Part shown: piece after piece, positions 9,433-21,870 of the stretch
How the letters are laid out: the number at the start of each line of letters is the position of its first letter
How positions within the stretch are numbered: position 1 is the stretch's first letter
Assembly (NCBI GenBank): GCA_024345305.1
Contig: BRON01000018.1
Span: 620,001 to 684,000 of the forward strand
DNA length: 64,000 nt
Source: Mrakia gelida
Lineage: Eukaryota > Basidiomycota > Tremellomycetes > Cystofilobasidiales > Mrakiaceae
Direction of reading: 5' to 3'
Position numbers and translations under genes: made by a program
The notes under the pieces: generated by a model
What the model was told of the DNA's origin: nothing
The model's database searches: none
Seen by the model: the letters and a program-made list of their open reading frames with translations, nothing else

Positions 9433-12400
9433 ATGAACCCCCTCCGCCCTCATCTCCTCCTTCGACCCTCCCTTCTCTCTTCCATCGCAAAATCCTCTCA
9501 ATCAAGCTCAGGCTCAGCTTTCCCACGTTCCTTCAGCACCTTCCTTCCTCCCTCTCCCAATCAACAACCTCGAGCTCGCTTGCTCCCTCCTCCTCCGCCG
9601 TCCTCCCTTCGCCATCTCAACCATCGAGCCTACGCGTCTTTCAACCCAAACCCGAATCCTCAACCCTCGTTCCCTGATCTCAACACTCCGACGCCTGAAT
9701 CCGGAGGGAAGAAGGGAGATGGAGAGAAGGACAAGAAGGGAGGGATCATGGGCTTCAGTCTCACAAACTCGCCAGCTCTGGATGCAGCTCTCGCCACCTT
9801 CGTAGGACTCTTCTTGGTCTTTGGAAGCGGAATCGCATATCTCGCTTGGTACAAGGTGAGTTTTCGAGTTCATCAAGCTCATTATACGGGTGGGAAGGAA
9901 GGAAACGTGCGAGCTCGAGCTTACCATCCATGCACCGCCCCTCCCTCTCCTCTTACCCTCCCTCCGTCTTCCTCCTCCCTCCTCTCGTTTCCTCCTCTCA
10001 TCTTCTACCAGTTCATCGTCCTCCACCGCATGTCCAAAGCCTTCGAAGCCGGCTACGACCCAGCCCTCGACCTCTCCAACGCTTCTCGTCGTCGTCAACT
10101 CCACTCCGTCGGTTCTGCTCTCTCCGAGGAAGGGGAGGAGGGTCACATCGTCAGGGACGAGCAGGCTGCAGTCGATAGGATCATTCGAGGAGAGGAGCAG
10201 GGAAATTACTACCTGATCATCGGGTCCAAGGTCAGTCCCTCCGTCCAGCTCTCGTCCTTCGCGAGGGACTGAAACGCGAAGCTGACCTCCTCGCCTTGCG
10301 TCGAACAGGGAACCGGAAAGAGCACGATGATCTTGGACTCGATGCGAGCTATTCAAGCCGACGGAGCAGCTTTCATCGATGCTCATCCTGATCTTGAAGT
10401 CTTCAGGCTTCGTCTCGGAAAAGCGCTCAACTTCGACGTGAGCTCGCGTCCCTCCCTCTCTCTCTCCTCTCGACGCGTCGCTGAATTCACGCCCCTACTT
10501 TGTTCGCACTCCAAAGTTCCACGAGGATTGGCAGGGAGCTTTGTTCTCACGAGCCGACCCTAGGAACGGAGGACCTTCCCTGGACATCGAGCGAGCTCTC
10601 AACAAGCTCGAGAAAGGTCAGCCCATCTCTTCGAGCTCTGTCTTTTTCGCCCGAGCTTCGAGCTGATTTCATTCGTCGTTGCTACCTTTTACAGTCGCCT
10701 TGAAGTACACTCGAGCTCGAGGACGACCCCTCGTCATGATCTTCAACAGTTCGTCCTCCTCGATCGAGCGCGTCGGCTTCCCCTGCGATTCGACGCGTCG
10801 TTGACTCTTCCTCTCTCCTTTCCCTTCTTTCTTTGTACGAAACAGATGTGCACCTCTTCCCCGATACCGACGAGGGTCAAGCTCTCCTCCTTCAACTCCA
10901 ACAGCGAGCCGAGTCTTGGGCTGAAGCTGGCATCATGTTCGTTTCGTTTCGTCTCTTCGTTCCCTCGATCAACGAGCTCTCCGATCTGATCTCGGTTGCA
11001 TTTATCTCTTCCTCGCAGGACTATGGTCTTCTCGACTGACGACTTCTGGCCCTACGAGCTCTTCCGTCGAACTGCTTCCCGAATGAAGGTCCGCCTTGTC
11101 TCGTCCCTTTTGCCCTCGTCCCGCCCTCGCCAATCGGTCTGGTTCTGACACCGTTCCTCGCTTTCTTCCGCCGCAGATCCTTTCAATCTATGACCTCCCA
11201 CACCCTATCGCCATCAAAGCTCTCCGTCGCCTTCACAAAGACGCCCACCCTCACCTCCCTCCTCCCTCCCCTTCAGTCCTCGAATCCGTCGTCGATCTGA
11301 TCGGAGGACGAACCTCCTACCTCAACCGATGTGCGAGGAGCTCAGACATGATGGAGGAGGCTCTTTTCATGGTTCGGAGCGAGAGGGAGTTCTTGATGAG
11401 CAAACTTGGATTGATGTGAGTCGTTTTGGTTCCTCGTCGCGTCGAATCTGCTCGAGTCGCCGAGCTGACTTTCCCCCTCTCCCTCATCCCGACCTCAAAC
11501 AGCCCTGACTGTGATGACGACGTAATGGACGAGCAGAAGGAGTGCTCTTGCTCTTGGCTCTTGCTTCGAGAACTTGCGAAGAACCACGAATCCATCGTAT
11601 CGGAACCTCTGCCTGATTCGCCTGATCAGGTCCCTCAGCTGCTGGAGAGTCCTGCGGACGAGACGGACGAGACTGGATGGGTCACTTATGGACAGGTGAG
11701 TGCTTTATCTCCTCGAGCGTGTCCGTGAAGCTGAGGCTGACCTTCCTTCGTCCCTTTTCCTTCGCGTGGAAAGGCTCGAAGCATCATGACTCGAGCGGAC
11801 TTCCTCATGCCTCTGGATCACAAAAACATCGTTTCCATCGATGTGAGCACTTTCTTTCTCTTCTCTCTACATCCTTCTTTCTTCCTCCAAGCTACTGCAT
11901 CCCTCGTGCTGGCTCAGCTCTCCAGCTCGACTTTCCTCGTCCGCTCACCCTCCCTCGATCCCCTCACTTACCTCTTCTCTTTCTGCGGCTTTCCCATTCC
12001 AGGTCAATCACCGAGTCCGACCAGACTCTCGTCTCACGCTCTCAGCCATCCGAACCATCGTCTCAGAAGAAGGCTTCGACGAACTCCTCGATGGAGTTCG
12101 AGCTCGAATCGACGAGGTTCGTCCTCGTTCCGCCTTGCTCCCTTGCCCCTTCTGCTCCCTTCAAACTGACTTCTCTTACTACTTTCACTTCAACTCACTC
12201 TCCAGATCGAGTCTCTCCACCGTACCAGCGAGGTTCGTCCGCATCCCATCCCTCTTCTTGAGCGGCTCGTCTCGGAAAACTGACTCTGGTCCTCCCTTCT
12301 CGTTCGTTCGTAACAGTGGATGCTCAAGGAGCCTTTCCGAGTCGCAAAGTGGAAGAGCAAGGATGGAAAGTCGTCGGGCGTGTCCTTTTTGGGGATGGGA

Positions 12401-12478
12401 CCCCCTGGCGACGACGACGAGGAGGAGGAGAGCGGGAGCGGGAGGAGCGTGGGGAACCTCTGGAAGCTCTTCGGTTGA
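9433..12478 (+). CDS. Mitochondrial AAA-type ATPase (fungal family with P-loop and long C-terminal region)
   Basis: Thirteen exons join in phase: 9433-9855, 10012-10230, 10309-10437, 10517-10616, 10695-10748, 10846-10936, 11019-11088, 11177-11415, 11503-11695, 11774-11842, 12003-12116, 12206-12232, 12317-12478; 629 residues. The N-terminus is a typical mitochondrial presequence (MNPLRPHLLLRPSLLSSIAK, then RSFSTF and RAYASF). A membrane segment follows (ATFVGLFLVFGSGIAYLAW), so the ATPase is probably anchored in the inner membrane. Walker A is LIIGSKGTGKST, split by an intron; a Walker B-like strand is PLVMIFNNVHLF; a sensor-like MVFSTDD follows. The C-terminus is acidic (GDDDDEEEESGSG) and ends NLWKLFG. 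Partner and substrate cannot be read from sequence; a role in mitochondrial DNA or protein quality control is only a guess. It converges on the next gene. Confidence 0.85.
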
Positions 12479-12844
12479 TGAGTGAGGCAAGAAGTGGCTG
12501 GACGTGATTTAGATCGTATCTTGTAGAGTGTGTGTGCTTGATGTTACATCACGTGTTGAGGGTCGAATCGACACGAGTGCGAGGCGAGAGAGTCAAGGGA
12601 AAGGACGACGCGGCTCGACCTTCCGCGCCGGCTTCGCTTCTTTTCGAGTTGGTCTCTCCTCAAGCGGGATCGAAGCTCGCGCACTGTGCCGAGGAGTAAG
12701 AGAAGAGCTAAAGATGTAATCGAGATCGTTGTCGTTAAAAATCAAATGGTACGTTCGTCAAAGAGCGAAGTGTCCTTCCTCCCGCCATCGTTCCCCGTCT
12801 CGTTCCTTCTTCTCCCAACCCAAACCCCTCCAAGCGGAGTGACC
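12479..12844. other. Convergent 3' region
   Basis: Space between the ends of the AAA ATPase gene and the large minus-strand gene. Nothing coding was recognised; it holds both 3' untranslated regions. Confidence 0.6.
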
Positions 12845-15800
12845 TCACTGAGTCTCTGCGGGATCGAACCTTCCACCGAACCCTCCAGGCATCGGTCCAT
12901 CATCCTCCTCGTCGTCGCTCCAATCTCCCTCGACGTAATCATCCCTCTCGTCGTCCCTCCCCATCGCAGGCTTCTTCGCGACCTTCACCGGATTAGGAGC
13001 AGCTCTGGGAAGAGCGATCCTGATCATTCCCTTCTCTCCCAACTCGAGATCGAGAGCGAGGATCTTCTGGACCTTGTTTCGGTTGGTGTCGAAGAGGGTG
13101 ATCGTTCGTTGGGCGATGGCGATGATCTTCTTGGAGCTCTCCTTGAGCTTGATGAGCGAACGACTCGGACCGTGAGTTGCTGAAGTAGGTCCAACGGAGC
13201 TGACGAGAGCGGTGATGTCCTTGATGAGAGCGCTGTGGAGGGTGAGAGAGGGAAGAACGAGAAGGTCAGGACGGAGGTTCAAAGAAGGAGAGAGGAAGAG
13301 AGAAGGACGAACTTGGCTTGAGTGATGCTCTGTCCGAGAAGGTCGAGCTCGAGATGCTCAGCTGTGGCGAGTCGACTCGAGAGATCCTTCTGCGAAGCGA
13401 CGAAGAGGTCGTAGTCGAGTCAGCAAAAGTCAAAGAAGCGCGACGCGTTTCCGAATCGACGATGCAAAAACAAGACGAACCTTCCCCTTCTTGCAGACAG
13501 GCAAGCAACTCTCTAAGACGTAGAAGAGGTTGCTGAAAGGCCCTCGCAAGTAAACGGCGTACTCCTTGTCGGCCTTCTTCTGATCTACCGTCCTTCCAGC
13601 GATCTTCTCGTCCAGGATCTTCTTCGACGTTGGGATGAACTTGTCGAGCCTGACTCGTCGATCTGCCTCGAGCTTGTTGACAGTGGCTTCTTGAGTCTTC
13701 GCTCGAGCAGAGTTTCGAGCTCGGTACCACTTCTGGACCTACTTGGCGGCGGTGGTTTGAGCTGGAGTGACCGTCGAGTCGGGGGAGGGTTCGGAGGAGG
13801 AGGGAGTGGCTTTGTTGGCGGTCGAGGAAAAGGATCCGGTGGTGGGGGTGGGAGGAGCGACGGTGGGAGTTCGAGCATGGGTGGTAGCTCCGTTGGCGGT
13901 GGCAGATGTGGGAGGAGGAGATGGTGAGGGCGCGGTGGTGGCGTTCGTTGTTCCGTTGACGATCGGAGACGCGACGGATCCGTTCGAAGCTGCCTTGACG
14001 TCCTCCTCGTCTCGCTGAGCTCTGGTTCGAATCTGGAAGCCGAGATCGTCCCAATCCTTGAAGGGAAGCAGTGCGATAGCTTTGGGATGCTTGGTCTCGG
14101 GCTTTCCGACCTGTTGTAGGCAGACGACGGGGTCGAGAGGCGAGCGGAAACGAGATCGATGGGCCTTCTTGAGAATCATTCCCCAGTCCTTCGTCGACGT
14201 GAACCTGAAGAGGCGAAAGGAGACGGTCAGTTGGAAAATGAGCAAACAAAAAGAAGAGAAACGATTGACTGACTTGCTATGAAGATCATGAGCCTTGTAC
14301 TCCTTGTGCTTGCCCAAGAACTCGAGCGACTGCATGATCGTGTTCCGAAGAGCATGATCGGATTCCAAGTTCCACGAGATCCAGGTCTTGAGGTAGATCC
14401 TGAGAAAAGGAAAGCAGGTCGAGTCAGATCTACGAGAGAAAGCGATCGAAGGAAAGAGGGAGAGAACTCACGTTCGTTCGAGGAAGACGTGGAACTCGAA
14501 GTCTCTCTCCTTCGGAGCGAGCGTCTTGTTCTGGAACCAGACTGGAGGAGAAACGGCGATGTCAGCGGAGCTTTCAGGTCAAAGGAATAAGTGGGAGAGT
14601 ACGCACATCCTTGTTTCCTGATGACCATCTGAAGAGCGAGAGCTTTGAGGGACTCGATGAAGTGGAGGACGTGTTCGCGAGGGACGTTGACTCGGTAATC
14701 GGTGTTGTGGTGGAGGTAGGAGAGAAGGGAGATGGGTCCGAAGAGGCCGTGCTGAAGAAGAGGCAGAGGGAATGTCGATCAGCTCGGTTGTCGTCGAAGG
14801 AAAGGAGGAAAAGAGCCTCTCACAAGTCCGTCGCCGTACGTCTTCTTGTCCCAACGCTGGCTCATGACGAGCGCGACGGCAATTCTCTCAGCGAAGGCGG
14901 CAAAGAAACTGATCTCCATGGGAAGACGTTGGTCGAGGACGAATCTGCAGCACGAAGAAGATCGCGAATGGTCAGCGACGAATCAAAGGACCGCGAGGAA
15001 CGAGACGCACCGAATGAAGTTCAACCCTCGCTTGAGATCCACGCTGCTCATGCTCCCCTGGGTTCCCAGCACCAACGTTCTGACTCCAGAGAAGAGATCT
15101 CGCATGACCGAGTTCCTCCCGTCCATCGAGAGCGAGGTGGCGTACTTCGTCGCGAGACTCTGCGAGCCAGCAAGTCGGTCGAAGTCTGAGAAGGGAGACG
15201 ATCGAGTCGCGTCGAGTCAGTCGAGCTTCGAGCTGAATGAAGGGAGAAGACAAGACTCACCGGAAGGCCACAAGTCGGCGAACAGAACGGTGAGACGCTG
15301 AGCGTCGCGGAAGAAGGTACTAACGTCTCCGCTGGTCGGATCGAGGTGAGCGAAGTACTCGTTGAGCCAACTTCGGACGACGGCGAGACCTTTGGATCCG
15401 TTGTGAAGCTGGGAGAGGTCGACGTTGCTGGTGGAACCAAGGACTGAAGAAGGAGGATAGATACAGTTGCAGAGGAGGTCGAGCCAGAATCTGAAGAGGA
15501 AACGAAAGAACGAGGTCAGACGAGGTCAGCGATCGAACGGAACGCGTTCGAACCTGCAGCTCGACGACTCACCGACGAACGTTCTCCACCTCTCGAGCAG
15601 GTCGTCCGAGAGTTCCACAAAGGTGAGAGTAGGTGTCGATGAGCTGGATCTGGTTGAGGATGACCATGCAGCGAGACTTGAGATCATGTCGAGTCGGCTC
15701 TCGGTGGCAGGAGAGGCAGGAGGTCCCTGGAGGAGGCGAGCAGGATCCGACGAAGGCTTGTTGAAGGCATGGAGGCTGGATGAGATTTGAAGCCTTGAAC

Positions 15801-16960
15801 TTCTCGTCCTGAGCGGCGATCTTGGCGACGACAGTTCGAGCTAAGGCGGTTTGGATGAACTGGACGATCGTCGAAGAGGTGAAGACGGCTTCGTTTCCCG
15901 AGTTGGACCTCTTGCTCGCCTCGACTTGGAGGAACGACGAAGGAAGGACTGCGAGACACATGGAGAGGTCAGCTCGAGACACAAAGCGAAATATAGGAGG
16001 AAGGTCGGAGCTTACCAGTGTACGTCAGGCATGATGTCCACCGACCAGATCACTCGTTGATCTCTCGTCGTCTTGGCCTCGAAGATCGGAACTCCCTGTG
16101 TCGGAGAAGAAGCTCGCGAAGAGTCAGTTTCGCGAGAACGAGGGCGGCGATTCGAGACTGGTTTGAAAACTGACCTTGGTGGTTGTGAGCTGCTTGGCAT
16201 TGTCTCCAGACATCTCTCCTCGAGAGAGCTCGCTGATGAGCGGGAAAGAAGGGCACGGTCAGACGATGGAAGGGCTAAGGCGAGGAGAGGGAGTCCAACG
16301 TACGCGATTCGTCTGGAGGAGGGACGCGAAGGGAGGACGGTGAGCTCGACAGAGGAAGGACAAGAGCGGAGACCTATGTAGAGGATGACTCACTGTCCGA
16401 CGATGTTCAGGGTCTTCTTGTCCTGGCATTGACGCAGGTAGTTGACTGTAAGGAAGCGATGGAAACGTCAGTGAGTTCGATCTATCAGCGGGTGCGCGAG
16501 GTCAACGCTCGACTTACTCGTCTTGGTGGACAGATACACCTCCCAGACTCCCAGATCCCTAGCGACGTTGTTGAAGAAAGCAGCAGCCTTCACAGGTTGG
16601 ATGGTGGTGATGTAAGGGTTGATAGGAGCAATGACTTCCTCCTCTCCGACGTTGACCTCAGGGAGGGCGGTGAAGTCTTGATCTGCTGTCTCGGCCTTCT
16701 CGACCTCGATGGGTTGGTTGAGGATCTTGATGGTTTTGTTGAAGACTTTTTTGAAGGCGTCGAGATCTGCTCGAGTGAAGAAGAGGCGATAGAAGGTGGG
16801 ACGAGGGGGGAAGGTGAGCTCGAGAAGGAGGGAAGAGGGGAGGATGGAAGGGAGACTGACCCTCGGCTGTTGCGAATGAGATGTCGAGGTAGGGGATGTC
16901 TTCTTGGATGAGCTTAATGGTGATAGCATGTCGTTTTCGTTGTGAAGCGTTGAGGACCAT
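12845..16960 (-). CDS. Large uncharacterised protein (about 1000 residues) with an in-frame TAG and one unresolved splice junction
   Basis: Not recognised. Exons run from MVLNASQRKRHAITIKLIQE (ATG 16960) through 16766-16518, 16445-16394, a 9-base exon 16312-16304, 16232-16175 and 16095 onward to the C-terminus at 12845. The middle is helical and rich in conserved-looking aromatic and polar residues (RSWLNEYFAHLDPTSGDV, MDGRNSVMRDLFSGV, MSQRWDKKTYGDG). A Thr/Pro/Ser-rich linker ends AQTTAAK, then TAG at 13739-13741, and the same frame continues as VQKWYRARNSARAKTQEATV. A helical, then acidic C-terminus follows (DWSDDEEDDGPMPGG). The junction 16016/15948 leaves the flanking frames out of step by one base. 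There may be a 261-base in-frame intron, readthrough, or decay. No membrane segment or known catalytic motif was seen. Confidence 0.6.
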
Positions 16961-17150
16961 TTCGGGAGAGACTGGAGTGGAGGGAAGGCGCGGAAAGGGA
17001 AGAGAGAAGAGAGGAAGGGAAGGAGCAGAAGGTGAGCTCGAGCTCAACATCTCTTCCTCTTTTCTCCTCAAGTGCTCGTCCGTCCCTTCTCCCAGCACCT
17101 TATCAAGGTCACCAAACGGAAGCTAGTACTCACTCCTGTACCTGGACTTG
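16961..17150. promoter_or_regulatory. Short divergent promoter region
   Basis: Only about 190 bases separate the minus-strand ATG at 16960 from the plus-strand ATG at 17151. It also holds a minus-strand GTGAGT donor at 17127, so the minus transcript may start further right and overlap the plus gene. Confidence 0.45.
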
Positions 17151-17551
17151 ATGTTGAGCCCAACCTTCAACACTCACTTCTCCTCGAACGACTCCCTTCT
17201 CCACCTCTGGCTCTCGACCGTTCGGCCCTTCAACTGGTGCGGAGGAGGAGACGACGACGACTCGGACGAAGAGTTGACGGTCGAGGAGGAGTTTGAAGAG
17301 TGGGTCCGGGCCAGAGGGTTTGATTCGAGCGGAACGAGTGTGAGCGATGTGCTGTTTCCGAAGAAGGGGTGGTGAGTTTCCCTCTCTATCTATTGAGGCC
17401 GGGCGTCGAAAGGAGCGAAGCGAGGCTGACCGGACGAACGCGCACGTCGAACAGCGGTCTTCGTTCACTCTGTTGGGCCAAAGGGAGGGACGCGTACGAG
17501 GGAGAACTGACGGATGTTGTTTGGGAGAATCAAGGGGACTGCTTTTACTGA
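17151..17551 (+). CDS. Small acidic protein of unknown function
   Basis: Two exons, 17151-17371 and 17455-17551, 105 residues. The intron has a GTGAGT donor, a GGCTGACC branch and an ACAG acceptor, which fixes the strand. The protein begins MLSPTFNTHFSSNDSLLHLW, has an acidic middle (GGGDDDDSDEELTVEEEFEE) and a C-terminus CWAKGRDAYEGELTDVVWEN. There is an in-frame TAG just upstream of the ATG, which supports this start. No signal peptide or membrane segment. I do not recognise the family. Confidence 0.6.
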
Positions 17552-18369
17552 TCTGAGCGCGATGAAACGGAACCTTGAAGACGAAGGAGCAAGACGCGAC
17601 GCGCGACGACCAACACAAGGAAACGGTCGAGTCGTGGCGACGAATCGATAGACTAGACTAGCAAGTCTAAGGGCCATATTCCCGACGAGGAGAGGAGGAG
17701 GATGGAGTCCCTGAACCGAAAGAAACGAGACGCGTCGCGTCGGTTTTCAACTCCGCCAAAACTCAACCTTAAGCCCGCCCACTCGTCGCTTACCCTATCA
17801 AACAGCACTGAGCACTAGCCGAGAGCACACCGGCTACTCTCAGTTCTCTCAAGCCATCGTGGACCTCTCAAACAAGGCTCAACCCAACGCCCCGAACGTC
17901 GCAACGCGTCGCTCGTCCTCTCTCTTTCCGTCCCTACCTCCCTTCCTCCCCATCTTCACTCAGTACGAGAAATCCGTATGATTGTAATGCTAGCCAAACT
18001 CAAAACACGTCAGAAAACGAAACTATCGTGCCTGCCTACCATGAGAACGAAAAACGAGATTACGAGCGAGCGAGAGCGGGAACGAAAGCGAGGGGAGAGG
18101 GGAACGTAAAGCCCAAGTGATGGGAAGGGAAGGGGTGTAGGTTTAAAAGGAGTGTAAAAGGAGAAGGGAAGGGGAAGGGAGAACCTGAGAACGAAACGAG
18201 GAGAGAACGGATCCAAAAAAACGAGAACGAAAGCGAAGCGAAGGGGTGAGATGGGTGTGGGTGGTGGTGGGTGAAGAGGTGATGAAGCGAGCGTATCTAC
18301 AGAACTGCGAGACTCTTTACTCTAAAGTGGGTACGTTTCCAGTCCAGCGAGAATCGAGCGTTCGTCGTT
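17552..18369. other. Convergent intergenic region
   Basis: Between the small acidic gene (plus) and the Nrd1-type gene (minus). It lacks long coding frames. AT-richer than its surroundings at about 17760-18060. No tRNA-like or repeat structure was noticed. Confidence 0.55.
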
Positions 18370-21300
18370 CTACTCCTGTTCCTCAACGACCTCAGCGAGT
18401 CCTCCAGCAGCGGCGGCGGACGAGGAGGTGGGCACGGCGTCCTCTGCTCCTCCGTCCTCGGCGATGTCCTGAGCGGAAGGGGAGTGGTTAGGGTCGGCTG
18501 ATTCGGTTCCGGTTCTGGATCGGACGTTGCCGTTTTGGGGGTTGGAGTTGGATCGGGGAGGGTTGGCTGAAGCGAAGGGACGACGAGAGGTCAGTTTTGA
18601 GAGAGACGGAGGAAGGGAGGGAAGAAGGGAGAGGGGATGCGTACCACATCGATCCTTTCCGTAGGCAACCTTGAGGTTGGTGTAGTCGGGCTTGAGACGG
18701 ATGGCTGTTGAGGAGGGAAAGGAAAAAGGAGTCAGCGAACGGGGTTCGAAGCGACGCGACTTCGACCCGAGAAGAAGACGATGAACTCACCCTCGAGAGC
18801 CTTCATCGCGTTGGGCAACGAGGTGAAGTTGATGAACGAGCAGCTCTTCTCCTTGAGGCTGTTGACGAGCTCGATGCTGATGAAAGAGGACACGAAACGA
18901 ACGGACGAGTCAGTCGACGGTCTTGTCTCTTCCCGTTTCGACTGAATAACAAAAGGACGACTCACTCTCCGTACTCCGAGAAATCCCTTCGAAGTCGCTC
19001 CTCCGAGAAGGCCTCAAAGTCGGTGATACCTCCGACGTCTGCGAAACCACGAGACGAAGCAAGGTCAGTCTCGTCTCGTTCCTCCTCGACCTGTCCCACG
19101 TCGCTCCTCTCCGACTCCTTCCTCGATCCGAAACGTGTTTGGTCCACTCACAGATGTTCCTACTAGCTCCACTCTGAACAGCAGCAGCCGTAGCAGGGTG
19201 CAACGCTCCCGAGTGCTTTCCCCATCCGACCTTGAGTCGACGCGAGTTGAGCATCAGTCCCTGGAAGGTAGCGAGGGAGAAGAAGGCAGCGGCGGATCCG
19301 GCGTCGACGAAGGTCACGAACTGAATAGGTGAAGTGAGAAGGAAGAGGAGGGAAAGAAAAGGAAGAGAAGTCAGTTGGGCGAGAGCGATGAAAGGACGAG
19401 AAGAAGACGAGGAGATCGCGAAGACTCACGGCGATGTGCTTATCGGGCATGTACCGAATCTGAGCGAGCATTCCTCCTCGGATACAGTTGCAGAGCTCCT
19501 CCGTAGTTGTTTCGGGGTGAAGGTTTCCGATGTAGATCTGCAGATGACGAACGAAGCCAAAGGTCGAAGTCAGTTCTCGTCGTCTCGTCGCATCCATCTC
19601 CTTCCCTCTTCCTCCCACCACCCACCCTCCTTCCACCCATTCACCCAAGACTCACCGTCCTGTTCCCAGCCTGAGCCTGCATCAACCCCGCTCCTCCCAT
19701 CCCCATCCCAATATCCATCGGTCCCGCCATCCCTCCGAACGCGTTGAACGCTCCGAACCCTCCTGATCCACTGGCTCCTCCGGTGTACTGAAGGAAAGGG
19801 GAGTTGGGCACGGGGACTCCGACGGCTGCTTGGGCTTGAGCTTGAGCGGCTTGGACGGCGGCTTGTTGGGCTTTGGGGCTGTGAGATGAACGAGAGGGGG
19901 GAGGGAAGGTTAGCGAGGGGAAGAGGGAAGCGACGGAGAGGGAGGGAGGAGGGGGAGGAGATGGAGAACGAACACGTAGGCGCATCGATCCTTTCCGTAG
20001 TTGACTCGCTTTCCAGTCCAAGCAGGCTCGGTGGGGAGGGAGTTGACGACCTGAGCGAGGGCGAGGAAAGAAGAACAAAGTCAGTTCTCGCTCTCGCTCT
20101 TCGACCCGAACTCGAAACCGAAACAGACGCGTCGTCGAACTCACCTTCGTAGCAATAGCGATTGTCAAGAAATGCACAAACCCAATGTTCTTATCCCTCA
20201 CAATCTTGACCTGATCGATAGGTCCGAACCGACTCAAATCGTCTCTCAACGTCGACTCGGTCGTCTCGTCGTCCAACCCTCCGAGGTAAACGTTCCTCGT
20301 CGCCTGGTGTTGAGTGATGGCCTGAACGACGGCAGCAGGGACGTTGGAAGGCTTTCCCCAGCCGATCTTGAGTTCCTGACCGTGGAGAGCGAGTTTCTTG
20401 ACCGAGGCGTCGGCGTGGAAGGCTGCTGCTGTGGAGCCGTCGAGGAAGGAGATGAAGACGCAGGACTTCTCGGGGAGGAGGCGAACGGATTCGATGGGTC
20501 CGAAGCGGACGAGGTTGAGGAGTTCGTCGACGGAGGCGTCTAGAGAGGCAAGAAGGGAAGAGTGTTAGGTTGGGAGTTGGGAGTGAAAAGGGAGGGAAGG
20601 AGAGGGAAACGAACCAGCAGGGAGGTTTCCAACGTAGACGGTTCGACCGGTCTGGTTGTTGGCGGCGGCGGCTGAGAGGAAAGAACGAAGGCGAGTCAGT
20701 GTCGATCTAATCAAGCAGAAGGACACGAGTTCGACTCACCAGCAGCGGCGGCGGCGGCAGCAGCAGGACCTGCGGAAAAGAGACAAGGGATGAGATAGGA
20801 TCAGCGACGTGGCGAGAACTCCCATCTCTCGAAGCTCCTTCTTAAGCTCACCGTAGTTTCCAGTCATCTGAGCAGGGTTCATAGCTCCCAATCGCTGCCC
20901 ACCCATCTGCTGTCCGTACTAAGAGGGAAAGGAACGAACGATGCGGTGCTTGCGAGTCAGTTCCTCGTTGCCATCTCGCACTCTCGAACGCGTCTCGTCG
21001 TCCTCGTCGCCCTTCCTCCTTCCTCCCCGCAAGAAAAGAGACGATATACTCACCAATCCTCCCATCATCATCAACTGCTGCTGCTGTTGCTGCATCGCCT
21101 GAATCTGCTGCTGGATCTGGATCTGCTGCTGTTGCTGTCCAGCTCCTCCAGGCACTCCTGCTCCGAGACCGAGTCCAGCGACGGCTCCTCCTCCTCCGTT
21201 GGGGTTGAACGAGAACCCTCCTCCTCCTCCAGCTCCGGTACTCGAGCTCTGCGATCCGATGAAGGGGCTTCCTCCGGGAGCTCCGTTCGAGTTGCCACCA

Positions 21301-21870
21301 CCAGGAGAGAGATCAGGGTTGAACCCGAAGCCGTTCTGCTGGTGTTGTTGCTGCTGCTGCTGTTGTTGTTGTTGGTAAGGGTTCTGCATGAGGAGGGGGT
21401 TGGGGTTATGGGGTGTTGAAGGGAGGTGAGGGGAGGTAAGGAGAGATTGGGAGTTGGGTACGGGGGCGGAGGTCCAACGGGGTTTCTTGTACGCTTCGAG
21501 GTCGGCGAGGGAGGGGAGAGGTTGCTGCTGCTGTTGTTGTTGGTGGATGTGGTGTTGTTGATCGAGATGCGAACGCTATGAGAGAAGAAGGAAGGAAGGA
21601 AGGAAGAGTCAGTTTGAAGGGTCAGAGAGCGAGACAGCGAGACAGGTTCGGTCGCAATGGGCGAGAAGGGGAGAGGAGGAGCGTGCGACGAGATCTCGAC
21701 ACCATCTCGTGCCTCTCTCCCCTTCCCTCGTGACAGATAGCCGAAGAGTACGAGTAAGAACTTACCTTCATAAGGTCGTTATCAAAACTAGACGAGGTTG
21801 GTATCCCTTGGTTGAAGCTGGAGTAGTAGAGGTGGTCGGGAGGGAGAGCGTGCATCGTCGAGGGATCCAT
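18370..21870 (-). CDS. nrd1: Nrd1/Msa2-type RNA-binding protein with four RRM domains
   Basis: Fourteen exons in phase give 722 residues (for example 21870-21766, 21575-21054, 20539-20145, 19878-19656, 19537-19430, 18566-18370). The N-terminus is poly-Gln and Gly/Asn-rich (residues about 40-200), typical of low-complexity RNA-granule proteins. Four RRMs follow: TVYVGNLPA ... [25 protein letters not shown] ... [24 protein letters not shown] ... [26 protein letters not shown] ... [17 protein letters not shown]. Conserved [15 protein letters not shown] and [12 protein letters not shown] follow RRMs 4 and 2. In Schizosaccharomyces pombe this family binds mRNA and restrains sexual differentiation; here that role is inferred. 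Each RNP1 motif sits beside an intron. The long pyrimidine-rich leader upstream suggests post-transcriptional control. Confidence 0.92.

Noticed and set aside
20946..21419. Leu-rich plus-strand frame in the Nrd1 region
   Set aside because: Antisense of the poly-Gln (CAG) repeats.
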